Positions 10,503-25,500 are shown, counted from the stretch's first letter. The stretch is DNA of 60,000 nucleotides from Bolinopsis microptera (GCF_026151205.1 NC_087084.1:6995394-7055393); one strand, 5' to 3'. The notes: generated by a model not told the origin, from the letters alone. Numbers and translations are program-made.

Positions 10503-13500
10503 CTGAGGGAGGGTAAGATCAGAAAATGTAAGCCTTTTGAGAATTTAGGAATCATTGATGTGTTATTATTATGTAAAGGGAAGGCTTACTGTAATTTCTA
10601 TACAAAAGTTAATGTAAAATGGCTTACTAAACATGGAGGGGTGAAATTGTAATGTTTGGTTACGTCTATGAATTCAATTCGAAATTATATCCTTGGTGAT
10701 TGAAGCCTAAGAAATAATAAAATGGTGATTTTTCGTCGCTTGATGCGGAATTGATCGCTGACGTTACTCCCGACTTGCTCTGATCCTTAACATTCCTGAT
10801 TCCCCAATTTAAAAAAACTTGGTATCCCCGTTTAGGGAAAATTGTCGGCTATCATGTATGGGACAATTATTCGAAGACCAGCAAATCGAGGGAGCACCCT
10901 ACGGTACATCCCGCAGCTGGTGATTAAATCACCAGGGAGCAGGTGGCACATTCCACAGCTTGAAAGTAATTTGATACAGCCCACAGGTCATTAGCAAAGA
11001 CTCATTCAAGTCATTGGTGAAATTAGCGAATTAGAAGATCCCAGCAGATACAGAACCCTCTGACTACATATCAGTAGTTTCCCTGATTATATACCACAGG
11101 GCTGGAGAGGAAAAGGAGCTATATCATTATCAGTCACCAGTACTACGATTAAAATTCTAACATGAGACAGCGTGTAATCCCACCAATAGCAGTATAGCAC
11201 GTACGTGTGCTGTTGGCATGTAACATGATATATCAATCAGACACTTGGGTATTGAGCTGAATCCCGTAGACTGTGCTCTCCCCAACTCTCTCTTCTTCAC
11301 GGTCAGTTTCGTTGTTATGTTTCGTTGTTATGCTTCGTTGTTATGTTTCGTTGCTATGTGCCTATAAATCATAACTCTGCCGCGAAAGCTGGCCTTTAAA
11401 GTGCGAGCTTTTCGTGGCCGTGCTGTAATTAATTCATTACTTACTTAATTAAATCACTACTCAGTTGTGGCTGTAATAAACCCTGTGTAAAGACCTGCGT
11501 TTGTTGTAAACATGTTGTAATCTAGTTTTTATACGATTCAAAAATTAATTTTGTATATAGCAATGTAACAAAGCAATGTAACAATAAGTAGCTCCCTCAC
11601 CTTTGCATTCCAGTGTATATATAATGTTTATATATATAGTAATTATATATAGTATTATATATATAATGTTTATATATAGTAATTCGGAGCTGTCATCAAG
11701 TTCGTGTGTATAATACTAAAACAACATGGTCTAATAATCTACTGTAGCAGCTCCATGACAACCAGTGCAGTTACCACGACAACAGCTCACTTCTGAGCAC
11801 ACTTCTTAGGTTCAGAGAGACGACATTTAAATTTTCACTTTCGATATCCTCCATTTTATTTTAATAGAGTTTGGGTTAAGATTACGGCGAGGCTTTAGAA
11901 AGCACATGTTTAAACTTTAATAAAATGTCTCGGGCTAAAAGTAGATATTTGACCTCGTTTTCAGCTTTTTACAAGCCATACTGGTGTACTTGTCAAATTA
12001 GTTACTACAAAAAAGGACCACGTACTTTCGAAAGTTGGATTAGTTTGCTAGTTTGTTCAACTTGCGGGAATCTTAGTACTAGTAAATGTATGTATTTCTG
12101 AATAGAACCTTGAAGCCCTAGGGTTCTGAGGGTACAACTTTTTATATATTCGTGTAGCCGAAACACCAATAGCATGTACAATGTATAGTGTACAGTGTAT
12201 CAATTGATGTATAGTCAAGACATGAGTGTAAGGCCTCTCATTGACAAATTTATGTTTAATACACTTATAAATCGTCACACTTTATCTAGGCCTGGTCAGC
12301 TGATCACGTGGGCTGGCAATTGTCGCGACTTCAGCTGTGGTCATGGCAACGGTAATCAATAATCACTGATAAATACTTCATGTAAACGACGGAACTATGT
12401 TCGACATGAGTTCTGTCTTGTTTGCTGGGATGTGATTTGAGTGATTTTAAATTACTGTCATCAATAGAAATGATCGTTCATCAGTTGTTCCTTAAACGAC
12501 TTACGATCATTTTACGTTTTAGCGAGAAGTCGTGAAGTCGTGCATGGTGCTTTTTATTCTTAGCTGATTTTCTCAATGGTTCCACAGTGGGGGGGGTGTC
12601 ATGTCCGTCTATGTCCGCCTATGTCCTGTCCTTTTTGGATTCTATGAGACAACGGACGTGTTTTTTGGGACATTGGCGGACACGGACGGACATTGGCGGA
12701 CTCGGACGGACATTGGCGGACTCGGACGGACATTGGCGGACTCGGACGGACATTGGCGGACTCGGACGGACATTGGCGGACCCGGACGGACATTGGCGGA
12801 CTTGGATGGACATTGGTGGACATTAGCGGACATTGGTGGACATTAGCGGACAAACATTTTGAGGACTGAAGAGTACTGAAGAGTACTGAAGAGTACTGAA
12901 GAGTACTGAGGAGGATGGCTGAGAAGGATGGCTGAGGAGGATGGCGGAGGAGGATGACTGAGGAGGATGACTGAGGAGGATGACTGAGAAGGAGGAGAAG
13001 GATCAGGAAGACCCAGGAGGAGGAGGAGGAGGAGGACCCAAAAGGAGGACCTAGGAGGAGGAGGAGGAGAACTGAGGATGATGACTGAGGAGGAGGAGGA
13101 CTCAGGAGGAGGACTGAGGAGGACTGAGAAGGAGGAGGACTGAGGAGGATGGCTGAGGAGGATGGCTGAGGAGGATGACTGAGAGGGAGGAGGAGGAGGA
13201 AGAGGAGGAAGAGGACTGAGGAGGAGGAGGAGAAGGACTGAGGTGGAGAAGGAGGACCCAGGAGGAGGAGGACCCAGGAGGAGGAGGACCCAGGAGGAGG
13301 ACCCAGGAAAAGGCCCCAGGAGGTTTAGGAGGACTGGGGAGGAGGAGAACTGTTGAGGACTGATGAGGAGGACTGAGGACGAGGAGGAAGAGTAGGAGGA
13401 GGACTGAGGAGGGGAGGAGGAAGAGGACTGGGGAGGATCAGGAAGACCCAGGAGGACCCAGGAGGAGGAGGAGGAGGAGGACCCAGGAGGAGGAGGAGGA

Positions 13501-16500
13501 CTGAGGAGGACTGAGGAGGAGGACTGACGATGACTGAGAAGGAGGAGGACTGAGGAGTACTGAGGAGGATGGAGGAGGAGGATGGCTGGGGAGGATGGCT
13601 GAGGAGGATGACTGAGGAGGATGACTGAGAGGGAGGAGGAGGAGGACTCAGGAGGAGGACTCAGAAGGAAGAGGAGGAGGACTCAGGAGGAGGACTCAGG
13701 AGGAGGACTTAGGAGAAATGAGAAGGAGGACTGAGGAGAACTGAGGAGGAGGAGGAGGAGGAGGACTGAATAGGAGGAGGAGAAGGAGGGGGACTGGGAG
13801 AGGACTGGGGAGGAGGAGGACTGATGAGAAGGATGAGGAGGAGGACCCAGGAGGAGGAGGACTGAGGACCGAGGAGGAAGAGGAGGAGGATGAAGAGGAG
13901 GAGGAGGACCCAGGAGGAGGAGGACTGAGGAGGAGGAAGAGGAGGAAGAGGACTGAGGAGGAGGAGGAAAAGGACTGAGGTGGAGAAGGAGGACCCAGGA
14001 GGAGGAGGACCCAGGAGGAGGACCCAGGAAAAGGCCCCAGGAGGAGGAGGAGGACTGGGGAGGAGGAGAACTGTTGAGGGCTGATGAGGAGGACTGAGGA
14101 TGAGGAGGAAGAGTAGGAGGAGGACTGAGGAGGGGAGGAGGAAGAGGACTGGGGAGGATCAGGAAGACCCAGGAGGACCCAGGAGGAGGAGGAGGAGGAG
14201 GACCCAGGAGGAGGAGGAGGACTGAGGAGGACTGAGGAGGAGGACTGACGATGACTGAGAAGGAGGAGGACTGAGGAGTACTGAGGAGGATGGCTGAGGA
14301 GGATGGCTGGGGAGGATGGCTGAGGAGGATGACTGAGGAGGATGACTGAGAGGGAGGAGGAGGAGGACTCAGGAGGAGGACTCAGAAGGAAGAGGAGGAG
14401 GACTCAGGAGGAGGACTTAGGAGAAATGAGAAGGAGGACTGAGGAGAACTGAGGAGGAGGAGGAGGAGGCGGACTGAATAGGAGGAGGAGAAGGAGGGGG
14501 ACTGGGAGAGGACTGGGGAGGAGGAGGACTGATGAGAAGGATGAGGAGGAGGACCCAGGAGGAGGAGGACTGAGGACCGAGAAGGAAGAGGAGGAGGATG
14601 AAGAGGAGGAGGAGGACTGAGGAGGAGGACTGAGGAGGACCCAGGAGGATGGCTGAGGACTGAGAGGGAAGAGGAGGAGGAGGAGGACTGAATAGGAGGA
14701 GGAGGAGGGGGACTGGGGGAGGACTGAGGAGGAGGATGGAGGACTGAGGAGAAGGATGAGGAGGAGGACTGAGGAGGACTGAGGAGGAAGAGGAGGAGGA
14801 TGAAGAGGAGGAGGACCCAGGAGGAGGACCCAGGAGGAGGACTCAGGAGGAGGAGGAGGAGGACTGGGGAGGAGGACTGTTGAGGACTGATGAGGAGGAC
14901 TGAGGACGAAGAGGAGGAGTAGGAGGAGGACTGAGGAGGGGAGGAGGAAGAGGACTGAGGAAGATCAGGAAGACCCAGGGGGAGGAGGAGGAAGAGTAGG
15001 AGGAGGAAGCATCTAAATGTTATTTCCATTTTTGTCCGTTTTTGTCCATTTTTGTCCGTTTTTGTCCGCTCTATTTTTTGTCCGTTTTGAAAATATAGGG
15101 TACCGAACGGACAAAAAACATGATCCCCCCTATAACAGCAAAAATTGATCATTTTATTTAGCAATTTAGGTGTCCATTTATGTCCGCCTATGTCCGCCTA
15201 TGTCCGCCTATGTCCGTCTATGTCCGCCTATGTCCGCCTATGTCCGCCTATGTCCGTCTATGTCCGCCTATGTCCACCTATGTCCTGTCCTTTTTGGATT
15301 CTATGAGACAAGCGGACATAGACGGACGTGACACCCCCCCCCCCCCCCACAGTCGATATAACCACAGTCGATATAACCTTCATAATAATTATTTTTAATT
15401 TCTTTTTGTTTTATTCTTTTTTGGGATCGGAGCCATAACTCTGGACTTGTTCTGGCATTCCTAGTTACTAGTACAAGCAGGAACCCGTATAACCCTAAAT
15501 GGTGTCAAGACTCAAGAAAATAAAATAATTATTACCTATTTAATTTAATGTATCAGTGTAGCATTGTGTCGTAATTCATATACTAACGTTTGTCAAAAGT
15601 TGTTCATATATCTATTTAACTAATAACTAATTCCTCAAAAAAGAGCAGGATGAATATATCAGGATGTGTGGCGGTAATAATATTAGTAATAGCAATGATG
15701 CTACTTTACACTGATAATAGCTTGTCAGAAGCTTACACAGACTCCCGGAGAAGAAGCAGTGGAACTGCCTACACGTAGGGAGAGTTTTATTAATTAGTTG
15801 TTCAATTAATTGATTGATTTAAATTATTTAAGATCAAATAGGGGGGGGGGGGGGGGGACTTTACAATTGAAATATAAACTTGATCTTTGAACAAAATATG
15901 CCATCCTACATTTTACTCATTACCTATTCTGTTTTCTTATATATTTTCTAATTATTCGTCTCATTCAAACCGTTCATCACCATTTAATACGTAACGCATT
16001 TAATTAATTAATCAATGTAATTAATTAGGGACAGGAGAAGAGCTTCCTACGATTCAAGAAGACGTACATACGATTCACGAAGACGATCATTCGACGATTC
16101 AAGAAGACGATCAACCGACTCAAGAACACCCTCATACAACAGGAGAAGGGGGCATATAGATAATAATACAGGCTCCTCGGGTAAAGTACCCTGGAAAATA
16201 GTGGCAGGAATAGTGGGTGGAGTAGTCGCGTTATTCCTGTTGTACTGTTGCTGCAAAAAAATGCAGGAATCTAAATATGAAGATCATGTGGGAGCATCAT
16301 ATGGAGCATCTCCTACACCGGCACCAGGCGGATCATTCCCTTCTCCAGCACCAAGTGAAGCGTATCCAGCACCAAGTGGAGCGTATCCAGCACCAGGTGG
16401 AGCGTATCCAGCACCAGGTGGAGCGTATCCTCCACCGGCACCAGGTGGAGCGTATCCAGCACCAGGTGGAGCGTATCCAGCACCAGGTGGATCATACCCT

Positions 16501-19500
16501 CCACCAAGTGGAGCATACCCTCCACCGGTACCAGGTGGAGCGTATCCTCCACTGGCACCAGGTGGAGCGTATCCAGCACCAGGTGGATCATACCCTCCAC
16601 CAAGTGGAGCATATCCTCCTCCGGCACCAGGTGGAGCGTATCCTCCACCGGCACCAGGTGGGGAATATTCAATGAAACCACCGTCTTACGATGAACTTAA
16701 CATCCCTGGAGACAACAGTCAGAGTAAAGATACACCTCCAGGTTACTCACCAGAAATAGATGCCAAACCTCGATTTTAAACAACTCATTCTTGATACTAA
16801 AGCGAAGGTGAACCATATTTTTTAAACACACGACAGTGATTAACCAATCAGCTTCCAGGCTCCAGCATTGAATTTGACTAACATGAACCCAATATCACAG
16901 AACCAGGACCAGGACCAGATAAACCCTCGTTCAAATTCCCGAAGTTCGAATGATAATTCCCAGGACCACGAACAGGACCAGGACCAGGACCAGGACCAGG
17001 ACCAGGACCAGGAACAGGACCAGGACCAGGACCAGGACCAGGACCAGGACCAGGACCAGGACCAGGACCAGGACCAGGGTCCGGAATATGGAGCGGATAA
17101 GCCACAAGTGGGTAGTTTAGACAGTTAGTCTAAACTTTCACTCTTACAAACTGGAAAAAACAAACTCAGGAAACTTGATCTAAGATTCGGGCTTCCATAG
17201 ATCAGTCTTGACCATGACAATAATAGAGTTTTTTAGTATAGTGCTATGGTGTAGGAAATTTAGTGAAAAAATGTAGGAAAATTTGGTTGATATTTAACTA
17301 TCAGTGCTTTACGTTTTTACATTTGATTTATCATTGAATTTATAAATTGATTTAAAAGGTACAATGGGTAACTGCAGCTGATCTGCCTAGGAGGTACTGA
17401 ATTTAGCGATATATTTTTAATTAGTTTGCATGTGATCGTGAATAACTATAACTTTACAAGATGTTATTTCTATTATCGTTTTATCTAATCAGAGGGAGTT
17501 TTTCTTGTACTTAATGGTCTACCGAAGTCGTATGTCGAGCTTTATTAAATTAAACTAAGAACAATATGCCCAAAAACGGTTTTCCTATATTTGGATATAT
17601 GCCAAAATTGAATAGCTTTCAGCCCATCAATCGTTTATCTAAATCAACTGCTAAGAATGTTAAAGCTTAAAAAGCAGTATTAATACTCCTTGCGTCCAAG
17701 ATTGGAGCTCCTCTTGTATTTACGAAGGAGCAATTGGCTATATATTCCGCTCAACGTCTCAATGCAAATCGGCAACAAACATTTGTAACAAAAATCTGTC
17801 ATAGTTCTCGAATTTCCCTGCATAGTGCTGTGAATATCCCGTATACCCGAAACGGCACCGGACACACAAATCTTACCTCTCCGGGACCGAGACGTACCGC
17901 AACAGTCAGACTATAAAAGGATTATACATTTCGAAGACTGATTACAATTGTCATGTCAGACTCAGATCGTCAAGAACCTCACAGCAACTCTCTACTCTCG
18001 AAACTACGCCGCCTTTTTATGAAAAATTCTTTAAGTTCTGGAGGATGCGAAGGATGTTCTAAACATGGGTCCCAACACGAAAGTATGGTATTCATTTTTC
18101 GCTGCCCTTAAAAAATGACCGGAGAAAGGTCTGGACACCGAAAATGATGGTAGACTTAGAAAAAAGACCTGAGGGCTGAGGTATATCGACGTCGATGGAC
18201 CTATTTAATAGTACGGTGATATTAATTATGTTTTACAGCGGTTTCGTGGATTACTTCTGATATTGAGATTATTTTAATTTTATTTAATTAAACGGATAGA
18301 TGTGTGGGAATAAAACGATCTGTTTAAGTTTTTAAAGGAAAGCTAGAAATGTCTATATTGCAAAAAGGTTCACTCATGCATTACAACTGAAATCTAAAAT
18401 ATGTAAAAGAATTTGATTTTATTGACCAGGAAATTTGTCTGATAAGTCTGTTGAAAAAAAAACGGTGTTTTATAAAACGGTGTATTCATTTCGCACTCTG
18501 TTACTGGCCGAATAAACGCAGCCCTAGCTAATCAACCATGTATGGCTGTATAATCTACAAGTTCAACCAAAGTTCTTGACCAAAATATCAGAACACTCCA
18601 CCATAGCTTCATCTATAAAGTTATCGGCAGGAAACAAGTGCTTAACATAAGAGCAATGCCCTCCGCAAGCAAACAACCAGAAGCACAAGTTAGGGTCCCT
18701 CTCCATCACCTCTATATCATCTAAATCTATCGGAGCAGTAGGATCATCATCTGCATTGATAACAATTAAGGGCCGTGAGAGAGATGATCTTTCAATCTTT
18801 TTATGAGGGGAAGTTTTGTTGATGTAATCTTCTTCGTCTTGGAATGCACCCTCTGCTAAATGAGAGAGACCAATCTTGTAAAGTTGATGCACATCGTAGG
18901 GTTGTTCCATTGACAGTGAGGATAAAACTTCGAATCTTTCCTTGCCAATCTTTTCATACACTTGTTGGGCAAACTCTTCGTTCCCTTTCTTTCCGACTAC
19001 CAGTAAATTCTTAGTGTACTTAGCCCATGGTTTCACATAAAGGGAGTAATTGGGGTCAATCATCATCTTCTTGTTGGCTGATTCCGCATTCCATTGTACA
19101 CTGTGAATTACCCCTCCAACAACACTAGAGTTGACTTCAGTGGATGTAAGATAATCGACTATACAATAGCCTCCAAAACAGTCCCCCACCAAGAGTATCG
19201 GTCGGTCTTTAAACATTTCTTTCAGATAGGTGACTATAGCTCCAACCTCATTATATTTACCGTATGGTAGGCTGAACTGAGGGGTCCTGAAAGGGGTGTT
19301 GGATCTGCCTCTGTAGTTGCACATGTAGATATCTCCGTAGCCTGAATTCAGGTAAGATGCGCACAGAGTCTGCACTTTTGTGGAGTTTGTATGCTCGTTT
19401 CCTCCGGGAAACACTAAGATGATGGGTTTGCTGGCATCGGTTTCCTTGATAGGTGTGTCGTGAAGCTCCATCTTGTCCAATCCCACAGCTCCACCATCGT

Positions 19501-22500
19501 AAAGATCTACGATTGTCCTGGTGGTTTTTAGTTCTGGGGATTTCTCATATTTGGTTCGATAGGAAAATGCAAAGAGTGGGTTTAAGGCAGGTAATGGTGT
19601 TTTTACCAGTTTTTTAGCAAATCTGGACTGGTCCCTGACTGCACTTGCTAGGGATCCTTTTCCAAATATTTCAGGCACAGCCCAGTGCTTGAGAAGCCAA
19701 TGTGTTTTTTGAAAGGTAACTCTGGCCATGAGGTACTGTCAACCTAAAGCGGGATATGGAATTAACAAATTTTATCTTTTAATTGATAATTATCAAATTA
19801 GATAGAAGGCGCAAGGACTTGTCAAATTTATCTATATTCAGGATATGGCAGGTACTCCCACCCGCATATTTGTTGTTTTGTTCTGACACAACAACCGTAA
19901 TTATTTAAGTATTTAGGACAAGGCTGCAGCAGATAAGATAAGAACAGTAAATAATCATAATGTAAAATATTCACAACATATGTTAAACTAGCCCCAAACT
20001 AAAGAGGCTCCCAAATAGTGGAAACTGGAAACCCTAACTCTCCCTAAACTAAACTAGCCCCAAACTGAAGAGGCACCCAAATAGTGGAAACCGGAAGCCC
20101 CAACTCACCCTAAACTAAACTAGCCCCAAACTAAAGAGGCACCCAAATAGTGGAAACTGGAAGCCCCAACTCACCCTAAACTAAACTAGCCCCAAACTGA
20201 AGAGGCTCCCAAATAGTGGAAACTGGAAGCCCCAACTCACCCTAAACTAAACTAGCCCCAAACTAAAGAGGCTCCCAAATAGTGGAAACTGGAAGCCCCT
20301 ACTCACCCTAAACTAAACTAGCCCCAAACTAAAGAGGCACCCAAATAGTGGAAACTGGAAGCCCCAACTCACCCTAAACTAAACTAGCCCCAAACTGAAG
20401 AGGCTCCCAAATAGTGGAAACTGGAAGCCCCAACTCACCCTAAACTAAACTAGCCCCAAACTAAAGAGGCTCCCAAATAGTGGAAACTGGAAGCCCCAAC
20501 TCACCCTAAACTAAACTAGCCCCAAACTAAAGAGGCTCCCAAATAGTGGAAACTGGAAGCCCCAACTCACCCTAAACTAAACTAACCCCAAATTAAAGAG
20601 GCTCCCAAATAGTGGAAACTGGAAACCCCAACTCACCCTAAACTAAACTAGCCCCAAACTAAAGAGGCACCCAAATAGTGGAAACTGGAAACCCTAACTC
20701 TCCCTAAACTAAACTAGCCTCAAACTGAAGAGGCACCCAAATAGTGGAAACTGGAAGCCCCTACTCACCCTAAACTAAACTAGCCCCAAACTAAAGAGGC
20801 ACCCAAATAGTGGAAACTGGAAGCCCTAACTCTCCCTAAACTAAACTAGCCCCAAACTAAAGAGGCACCCAAATAGTGGAAACTGGAAGCCCTAACTCTC
20901 CCTAAACTAAACTAGCCCCAAACTAAAGAGGCACCCAAATAGTGGAAACTGGAAGCCCTAACTCTCCCTAAACTAAACTAGCCCCAAACTGAAGAGGCTC
21001 CCAAATAGTGGAAACTGGAAGCCCCAACTCACCCTAAACTAAACTAGCCCCAAACTAAAGAGGCTCCCAAATAGTGGAAACTGGAAACCCTAACTCTCCC
21101 TAAACTAAACTAGCCCCAAACTAAAGAGGCACCCAAATAGTGGAAACTGGAAGCCCTAACTCTCCCTAAACTAAACTAGCCCCAAACTAAAGAGGCACCC
21201 AAATAGTGGAAACTGGAAACCCCAACTCTCCCTAAACTAAACTAGCCCCAAACTAAAGAGGCACCCAAATAGTGGAAACTGGAAGCCCTAACTCTCCCTA
21301 AACTAAACTAGCCCCAAACTAAAGAGGCACCCAAATAGTGGAAACTGGAAACCCTAACTCTCCCTAAACTAAACTAGCCCCAAACTAAAGAGGCTCCCAA
21401 ATAGTGGAAACTGGAAACCCTAACTCTCCCTAAACTAAACTAGCCCCAAACTAAAGAGGCTCCCAAATAGTGGAAACTGGAAGCCCTAACTCTCCCTAAA
21501 CTAAACTAGCCCCAAACTAAAGAGGCACCCAAATAGTGGAAACTGGAAACCCTAACTCTCCCTAAACTAAACTAGCCCCAAACTAAAGAGGGTCCCAAAT
21601 AGTGGAAACTGGAAGCCCCAACTAGTGGAAACTGGAAGCCCCAACTCACCCTAAACTAAACTAGCCCCAAACTAAAGAGGGTCCCAAATAGTGGAAACTG
21701 GAAGCCCCAACTCACCCTAAACTAAACTAGCCCCAAACTAAAGAGGCTCCCAAATAGTGGAAACTGGAAGCCCCAACTCTCCCTAAACTAAACTAGCCCC
21801 AAACTAAAGAGGCTCCCAAATAGTGGAAACTGGAAGCCCCAACTAGTGGAAACTGGAAGCCCCAACTCACCCTAAACTAAACTAGCCCCAAACTAAGGAG
21901 GCTCCCAAATAGTGGAAACTGGAAGCCCCAACTCACCCTAAACTAAACTAGCCCCAAACTAAAGAGGCTCCCAAATAGTGGAAAATGGAAGCCCCAACTC
22001 ACCCTAAACTAAACTAGCCCCAAACTAAAGAGGCTCCCAAATAGTGGAAACTGGAAGCCCCAACTCACCCTAAACTAAACTAGCCCCAAACTGAAGAGGC
22101 TCCCAAATAGTGGAAAATGGAAGCCCCAACTCACCCTAAACTAAACTAGCCCCAAACTAAAAAGGCTCCCAAATAGTGGAAACTGGAAGCCCCAACTCAC
22201 CCTAAACTAAACTAGCCCCAAACTAAAGAGGCTCCCAAATAGTGGAAACTGGAAGCCCCAACTAGTGGAAACTGGAAGCCCCAACTCACCCTAAACTAAA
22301 CTAGCCCCAAACTAAGGAGGCTCCCAAATAGTGGAAACTGGAAGCCCCAACTCACCCTAAACTAAACTAGCCCCAAACTAAAGAGGCTCCCAAATAGTGG
22401 AAAATGGAAGCCCCAACTCACCCTAAACTAAACTAGCCCCAAACTAAAGAGGCTCCCAAATAGTGGAAACTGGAAGCCCCAACTCACCCTAAACTAAACT

Positions 22501-25500
22501 AGCCCCAAACTGAAGAGGCTCCCAAATAGTGGAAACTGGAAGCCCCAACTCACCCTAAACTAAACTAGCCCCAAACTAAAGAGGCTCCCAAATAGTGGAA
22601 ACTGGAAGCCCCAACTCACCCTAAACTAAACTAGCCCCAAACTAAAAAGGCTCCCAAATAGTGGAAACTGGAAGCCCCAACTCTCCCTAAACTAAACTAG
22701 CCCCAAACTGAAGAGGCTCCCAAATAGTGGAAACTGGAAGCCCCAACTCACCCTAAACTAAACAAGCCCCAAACTAAAGAGGCTCCCAAATAGTGGAAAC
22801 TGGAAGCCCCAACTCACCCTAAACTAAACTAGCCCCAAACTAAAGAGGCTCCCAAATAGTGGAAACTGGAAGCCCCAACTCACCCTAAAACCACGAATAT
22901 CTAACAAACTTACAACCGGGAGCCCAACCGAAGTTACAGATTCTAAATTTATTGTGACATAGGTACGTTGTAAATGAATTGCTCCTGCATTTCCCCCTTT
23001 AAATCACATCACACTTAGAAACGATGCTAGGTGTAGTGGAACTTCTACTGGAAACAGTCTGGAATGTTCCTAACTCCACCACCGCTGACATTAGATACAC
23101 ATTTAGTGTCCAGCAAAGTAACAACCATGCCACATGTAAAAATCACTGAAGCGGATTTACTGCATCGTGATTCTAGAAATGTGGAAGTACCAGTTCTCAT
23201 TTTATATGATGACGACTCCCACGGGAGGGTTCGCAAACTACGTCAGCGTTTTAAGGCAGGAAAGTTTCAAAAATGGCTGAAATACTTAGTTATTTCCACA
23301 CGACGTCAATAGTGGAATTAACATTGATAAAATGGCTGCAAAATAAATAACACTGCGAAATAACCACACACCAATAATTGGCACAAATAGTTCCATTTTA
23401 ATCTGATCAGTTCCTCGGCATATTATTTCCGATGTGTTTTCAAAATTTGGCGACTGAAGGGGATTTCTATGCTTCGGGCTTTAGACATATAATACCAGAA
23501 TAGACATATAATTTAGACATATAATTTAGACACATAATTTAGACACATAATATCAGAATTTACTGTAAACTACTAAACTAGCCATGAGAAATACTTCTGT
23601 TTTACGATGCGTGACGTCACTAAACTAGTATGCGTGACGTGCGTGTTGTCACATCATGTGAGGTACTTGCATACTTCGTTATTTTCAGATGCGTTTAACA
23701 CGCCGAGGTTTTGGGTTTGGGCAGTGTTGGGGGGGGGGGGGGGGGGGGGGGGGGTGTGTAGCGGGTTAGTTAGTTACGCACAGTGTTAACCAACACATAC
23801 TGTTTAGAGTTTAGAGTTAACTAGCTAGCCAGGATTACACCACAACACAGAACCAGTAATACCCGCAATATGTTCATTATATGCAAGCCTCTTGATTTAT
23901 ATATCAACTGTATATAATGAGGAATAGTTTTGCGACGTGTCGTGACGTGCGTGATATTTAGTGTTTTGTATAGTTACATATTAGTAACAATTAGTTACAT
24001 ATTATAGTGGTGTTGGCTTGTTTCGGAGGGTGTATCCGATCTTTTATTAGCTTAGACTCTTATATAAGCTCAAGTAGCTTATATAAGGATGAATCTTTCA
24101 GCTGAAACTTTTTCTCTGCTTGAAAGGTCATAAACGTCAAACATTCAACGACAGACTTTGTTTCAATTTTAATTACATCAAACCGTCCATATGACTGTAA
24201 CAGTGTAACAATGTGACAGTTTCTCTCATTCCAGCTTGAAACAGACTGGAGAATGGCTCGTTGACCCTCCTCGTGTTGTTTCATATGTTGCTAGAAACCC
24301 AATTCATCAAATTACATGGGGATCAAAACATGTGGGGGCTTGAAGAAAGTCTTACATGGGCATTATCATGTGGAGCACCATATTTGTTTTGACACGTTAC
24401 TGTGATCCTGGCTATTCATTGGCCAACACTGGAATTGTTCCGTCCCTCGTGACGTCAATTACCATGCCAACCGGGGGTCCACTAGACCTTGGTGTGAATG
24501 GTAGAGCCTCTCTCGTCGTCATACCTTCAAAAGTAACACTAGGTTGACCTTGCTGAGGAGTAACCCTGCATACCTGTGACCAGTGAGCTTGCATACCAGC
24601 GCGTGCCAGAGCGTCGTAAGGACTGTGAAAGAAGTGCGGTTGTTTGCAAGTAGAGACAAGGGACCGTTACCTTGACCACCAGGTTGCTATAGGAGACAAG
24701 GGATCGCTACCTTAACCACCAGGTTCGGCCAAGTTATTCAAACAGGTCAGTTATTTTGTTGTTTATCCGCTGTTTAGTTGTAGATTTAAACCAAAAAAGG
24801 AGATTTTTATACCACCATGATTTAAACTATGATTTTATTTAATAGTTGCACGTACTCAAGAAAGATTATTTATTTTGTAATCAATTTGTAATCGTTTAGT
24901 GAAATTATTAAATTAGAAGCCCCCAACCATATCGTTATAATAACGATCATCCCTTAAAAGCCAGTAACGGTTCTTTTGCGATAGTGTAAACGCGATAGCT
25001 AGCTCCATCCAGCGACAACTAGCGCTAGTTGTCGCCATCCAGCTAGCTATCGCGTTTACACTATCTCAAATGAACCCCAGTACTACTTACCACTACTTAC
25101 CACTACTTACCACTACTTACCACTACTACTCCATGTGTAGCAGGATGAGGATACTATCAGGATATATGGTGGTAATAACAGTGACAATAGCACTCCTGCT
25201 ACTTTACACAGATAACGGCTTATCAGAAGCGTATATATCAGATTCTAGGAGAAGAAGTGCCAGTAACGTTTACTCGTAAGGAAAGTTTTAGTAATATGAC
25301 ACATTTGAAATTGACACGTGACAGTAATTCTGAGATTTGATTGGTCGATGCTGGAAGCTGATTGGTTAGTCGCTGTCACGTTTCCCCACCAGATTACCAA
25401 AATCAAGATCTAGTAACCAGTTTCCAATTTGTGACAGATAATCACTCAACCGTTGCATACTCGATTACTAGCTGGTTACTAGGTTACTAGCTGGTTACTA

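Larger units (their letters stand above)
12586..15350. mobile_element. Transposon-like element with GTGTCA(Y)GTCCGTC inverted ends filled by minisatellites
   Basis: The left end is TGGGGGGGG then TGTCATGTCCGTCTATG. The right end, reverse-complemented, is TGGGG(n)TGTCACGTCCGTCTATG. A common block (TGTCCTTTTTGGATTCTATGA) lies near both ends in direct orientation. A CAG flanks both sides, a possible 3-bp target duplication. The interior is two minisatellites and a 2.1-kb purine tract, with no transposase. A related terminus, GTGACACCCCCC, is seen alone near 46447. Confidence 0.55.

Noticed and set aside
10440-10652. Plus-strand 70-residue open frame
   Set aside because: It is antisense to CAPN7 exon 14, which has splice signals and clear calpain homology on the minus strand.
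14382-15164. 260-residue Ser/Pro/Leu-rich minus-strand frame
   Set aside because: Reads the complement of the purine tract; composition is explained by the repeat.
16868-17128. DQ-repeat open frame
   Set aside because: Most of it is a hexanucleotide array; no signal peptide, partner exon or homologue seen.
19985-22888. CRISPR array
   Set aside because: Units are contiguous with no unique spacers, and this is a eukaryotic intron. The same applies to the 40-bp arrays at 30051 and 31285.
23064-23312. 82-residue plus-strand frame
   Set aside because: No recognisable domain, no splice partner and no paralogue in the window; also open on the other strand.
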